Assembly: GCF_013032855.1 (NCBI RefSeq)
Contig: NZ_WQDA01000005.1
Coordinates: 186,001-250,000, forward strand
DNA length: 64,000 nt
Origin: Ruegeria arenilitoris
GTDB lineage: Bacteria > Pseudomonadota > Alphaproteobacteria > Rhodobacterales > Rhodobacteraceae
Direction of reading: 5' to 3'
Below the pieces are notes generated by a model that saw only the letters and a program-made list of their open reading frames with translations, searched no databases and had not been told where the DNA came from. Both the position numbers and the translations under genes were made by a program. Positions 61,751-64,000 of the stretch are shown piece after piece. Within the stretch, counting starts at the first letter, position 1. The number at the start of each line of letters is the position of its first letter.

Positions 61751-62122
61751 CGAAACTGTCCCGTCTGACTGCGATTAGATCGTTATAGGGGTGTCTAGCG
61801 GTAAAAATTAAAGGGTTTTCTGTCTGGATCGGGTTATTTACCGAAGATTTTCAGCATTTGTGATCACACATTTTCGGGGTGTGATCACAAACAAACCGGT
61901 GCCAAAAAATGATTCGAGCGAGTCAGAATAGGCTTTGAAAACATATTCGAAGACCGTGTTCGCAACCCGTTTGCGCCAACATTTCCGGTAGCGTTCGAAG
62001 TGGCGGGACCGGACCTGCCAGGCTTTCGGGGCTTGGCGCATTCTCGCAGGCTGGCTAATCTGACCGGGCCTGTGCGGGTCCGGTTGGGTCGGGCCGGTCA
62101 AACATGAACAAGCTCCGAGCAG
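61751..62122. other. Divergent intergenic region between sucC and zntB (372 bases)
   Basis: This is the longest gene-free stretch in the window. It holds a likely sucC -10 element (TATAAC on the minus strand, complement of 61782-61787) and the doubled TGTGATCACA operator at 61857-61891. The zntB-proximal half (about 61900-62122) shows no clear element. An 87-codon minus-strand open frame (61838-62101) covers the operator and looks spurious. Confidence 0.6.
61857..61891. promoter_or_regulatory. Paired TGTGATCACA palindromes forming a 13-bp inverted repeat
   Basis: TTTGTGATCACAC (61857-61869) and GTGTGATCACAAA (61879-61891) are perfect inverted arms with a 9-base gap. Each contains the 10-bp palindrome TGTGATCACA, and their centres are 21 bases (two helical turns) apart. 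It lies upstream of the suc operon and is likely a regulator site of unknown identity. Confidence 0.65.
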
Positions 62123-63115
62123 ATGACAGTGCCGAACCCAGATTTCCCCGATGTCATGACCTGGATCTTCGATGGATCCGGCAAAGCCGTGTCACTGGAC
62201 GCCGATGAATTTGCCAGCTGGATACCGGCCGGACCGGAGGGGCAGTTCGCTTGGCAACACCTGAGGCTGGAAGCGTCTGGCACGGTTCCGCTTCTGCGCG
62301 CCGGCGGGCTTGATGAGTTCGTGATCGACGCTCTGACGGCGGACGAGACCCGGCCCCGCTGTACCGTCCATGGCGATGGCGTAATCCTGAACCTGCGCGG
62401 AGTGAACCTGCAAGAAGGGCAACCGCCCGAAGACATGATCTCGGTCAGGCTGTGGTTGACGGAGAACAAGATCATCGGTGTCTGGCGCCGCCCCTTGGAT
62501 GCGGTTGCGGACATGCTGGCTGCAATCGACCGCGGGCAGGCACCGAAATCGCCGGGTGACTTCGTCGCGCGCTTGGCCTTGCGGCTGGCAGATAGGGCCG
62601 AACCTGCGATCACTGATCTGAACGAACGTGTGGATGATCTAGAAGAGGCGCTTCTTGAGGCGAATGCCGAGATTTCCCGGTCTGAGCTGGCGGCGATCCG
62701 CAGGTCCTCCATCGTTCTGCGCCGGTATCTGGTACCCCAGCGCGACGCGTTGACGACGCTCGAGATCGAAGACGTGCCGTGGTTGCAGCCTCACGACCGG
62801 TCGCGGTTGCGCGAAGCCTCGGAGCGGATCTACCGGATCGGCGAGGATTTGGCTGCCGTGCGGGAACGGGTTCAGATCATACACGATCAACTGATGGATG
62901 AACGGGCCGAACGTATGAACAGCCGTATGCTCGTGCTGTCAGTGGTCAGCGCTGTCTTTCTGCCGCTGGGCCTGGTGGCGGGAGTGCTGGGGATCAATGT
63001 CGCCGGCATTCCCGGCGCCGAAAGTCCGCATGCATTCTGGGTCGTTTGCGCTTTGCTGGTCGCACTTGGCGGGATGCTTCTGGGAGTTGCCAGGTGGCTT
63101 GGGATGTTCCGATAG
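62123..63115 (+). CDS. zntB: Zinc transporter ZntB (CorA family)
   Basis: A 330-residue CorA-superfamily metal transporter with a long cytoplasmic N-terminal domain, a coiled helix (EDLAAVRERVQIIHDQLMDE) and two C-terminal spans (LVLSVVSAVFLPLGLVAGVL and VVCALLVALGGMLLGVA). The pore signature is GIN rather than the GMN of CorA, as in ZntB. ZntB mediates zinc flux. It is divergent from sucC. Confidence 0.92.
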   Translation: MTVPNPDFPDVMTWIFDGSGKAVSLDADEFASWIPAGPEGQFAWQHLRLEASGTVPLLRAGGLDEFVIDALTADETRPRCTVHGDGVILNLRGVNLQEGQPPEDMISVRLWLTENKIIGVWRRPLDAVADMLAAIDRGQAPKSPGDFVARLALRLADRAEPAITDLNERVDDLEEALLEANAEISRSELAAIRRSSIVLRRYLVPQRDALTTLEIEDVPWLQPHDRSRLREASERIYRIGEDLAAVRERVQIIHDQLMDERAERMNSRMLVLSVVSAVFLPLGLVAGVLGINVAGIPGAESPHAFWVVCALLVALGGMLLGVARWLGMFR

Positions 63116-63126
63116 AACTCGAGGGA

Positions 63127-63164
63127 CCAAAAGAAATGCCCCGCCGGTTGCATCCAGCGGGGCA
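63127..63164 (-). terminator. Rho-independent terminator of mdh
   Basis: TGCCCCGC/GCGGGGCA (63137-63144 with 63157-63164) is an 8-bp GC-rich stem with a 12-base loop. On the minus strand it is followed by TTTCTTTT. It ends mdh and may also stop zntB transcripts. Confidence 0.75.
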
Positions 63165-63219
63165 GGGTGTCATGCGTTTGGCCGGATCTTTGGTGGGGAC
63201 CAAAAATCCGATCAATGTA

Positions 63220-64000
<781 letters not shown>

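Noticed and set aside
59720..61768. 682-codon plus-strand open frame opposite sucD and sucC
   Set aside because: Antisense shadow spanning two recognised genes and their gap; no conserved motif.
61857..61891. The 13-bp inverted repeat as a transcription terminator
   Set aside because: It lies in a divergent promoter region, has no T-run on either strand and each arm is itself palindromic; an operator is more likely.
61838..62101. 87-codon minus-strand frame between sucC and zntB
   Set aside because: Covers the operator palindromes, begins next to the divergent gene start, and has no recognisable product.

Overview
The window is high-GC, densely packed bacterial chromosome. It looks like a marine Rhodobacteraceae (Roseobacter group, Ruegeria-like). 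The evidence is an alphaproteobacterial TCA cluster order (mdh, sucC, sucD, DUF805 gene, sucA, sucB, lpdA), a ubiquinone-10-type polyprenyl synthase, phaA/phaB, a 44-residue aa3-type cytochrome oxidase subunit IV, argH-lipoprotein-lysA, and many ATGA-overlapping gene pairs. I see no rRNA, tRNA, insertion sequence, prophage or CRISPR array. Most of it is core genome, with a few accessory stretches and several well-preserved operator-like repeats.

Layout: 1-0.8 kb, the start of pyrB and a secreted Cys-rich repeat protein. 0.8-3.4 kb, uracil-DNA glycosylase, a phosphoesterase, a LysE exporter and MoaB. 3.5-8.3 kb, an RND efflux adaptor and pump. 8.3-11.2 kb, NUDIX, a DsbD-alpha-type protein, YqgE and threonylcarbamoyl-AMP synthase. 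11.3-14.5 kb, an acyl-CoA dehydrogenase, an MBL hydrolase and a DUF6173 gene. 14.6-17.9 kb, a membrane GDPD phosphodiesterase overlapping a secreted phospholipase-A2-like gene, CoxIV and a lipoprotein. 17.8-22.9 kb, AzlCD divergent from fdhD-mobA-mobB-moeA-GNAT. 22.9-25.5 kb, an unknown membrane protein, greA, and a VOC gene divergent from soxR. 25.6-34.3 kb, ETF-QO, a TPR protein, ispE, polyprenyl synthase, a DUF2007 gene, a TrmN6-like methyltransferase, a YdcH-like gene, and a LysR/DMT exporter pair.

34.3-39.6 kb, phaB, phaA, an EAL protein and a sterol-desaturase cluster. 39.7-47.6 kb, tlpA divergent from argH, two small lipoproteins, an inserted regulator/membrane-protein block, lysA and a DUF4175 protein. 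47.6-52.8 kb, a zinc-ribbon membrane protein, ftsE-ftsX-plsC-PPOX, and a flavodoxin-fold oxidoreductase divergent from a TetR regulator. 52.8-61.8 kb, the 2-oxoglutarate dehydrogenase and succinyl-CoA synthetase operon on the minus strand. 62.1-64 kb, zntB and the 3' part of mdh.

The most interesting signals are: (1) a GDPD gene overlapping a gene with phospholipase A2 signatures (CC-x2-HD-x2-Y and ADRALRAC), which suggests an envelope phospholipid-turnover pair; (2) a soxbox-like element with 19-bp promoter geometry between soxR and a VOC gene; (3) three TTGACC-AC-GGTCA operators in the TetR/flavodoxin intergenic region; (4) two TGTGATCACA palindromes 21 bp apart upstream of sucC; (5) TGC/GCA inverted repeats over the -35 regions of both phaA and phaB; (6) an exported protein with six tandem four-Cys modules. 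All functions are inferred from motifs and context read by eye; no database search was run.
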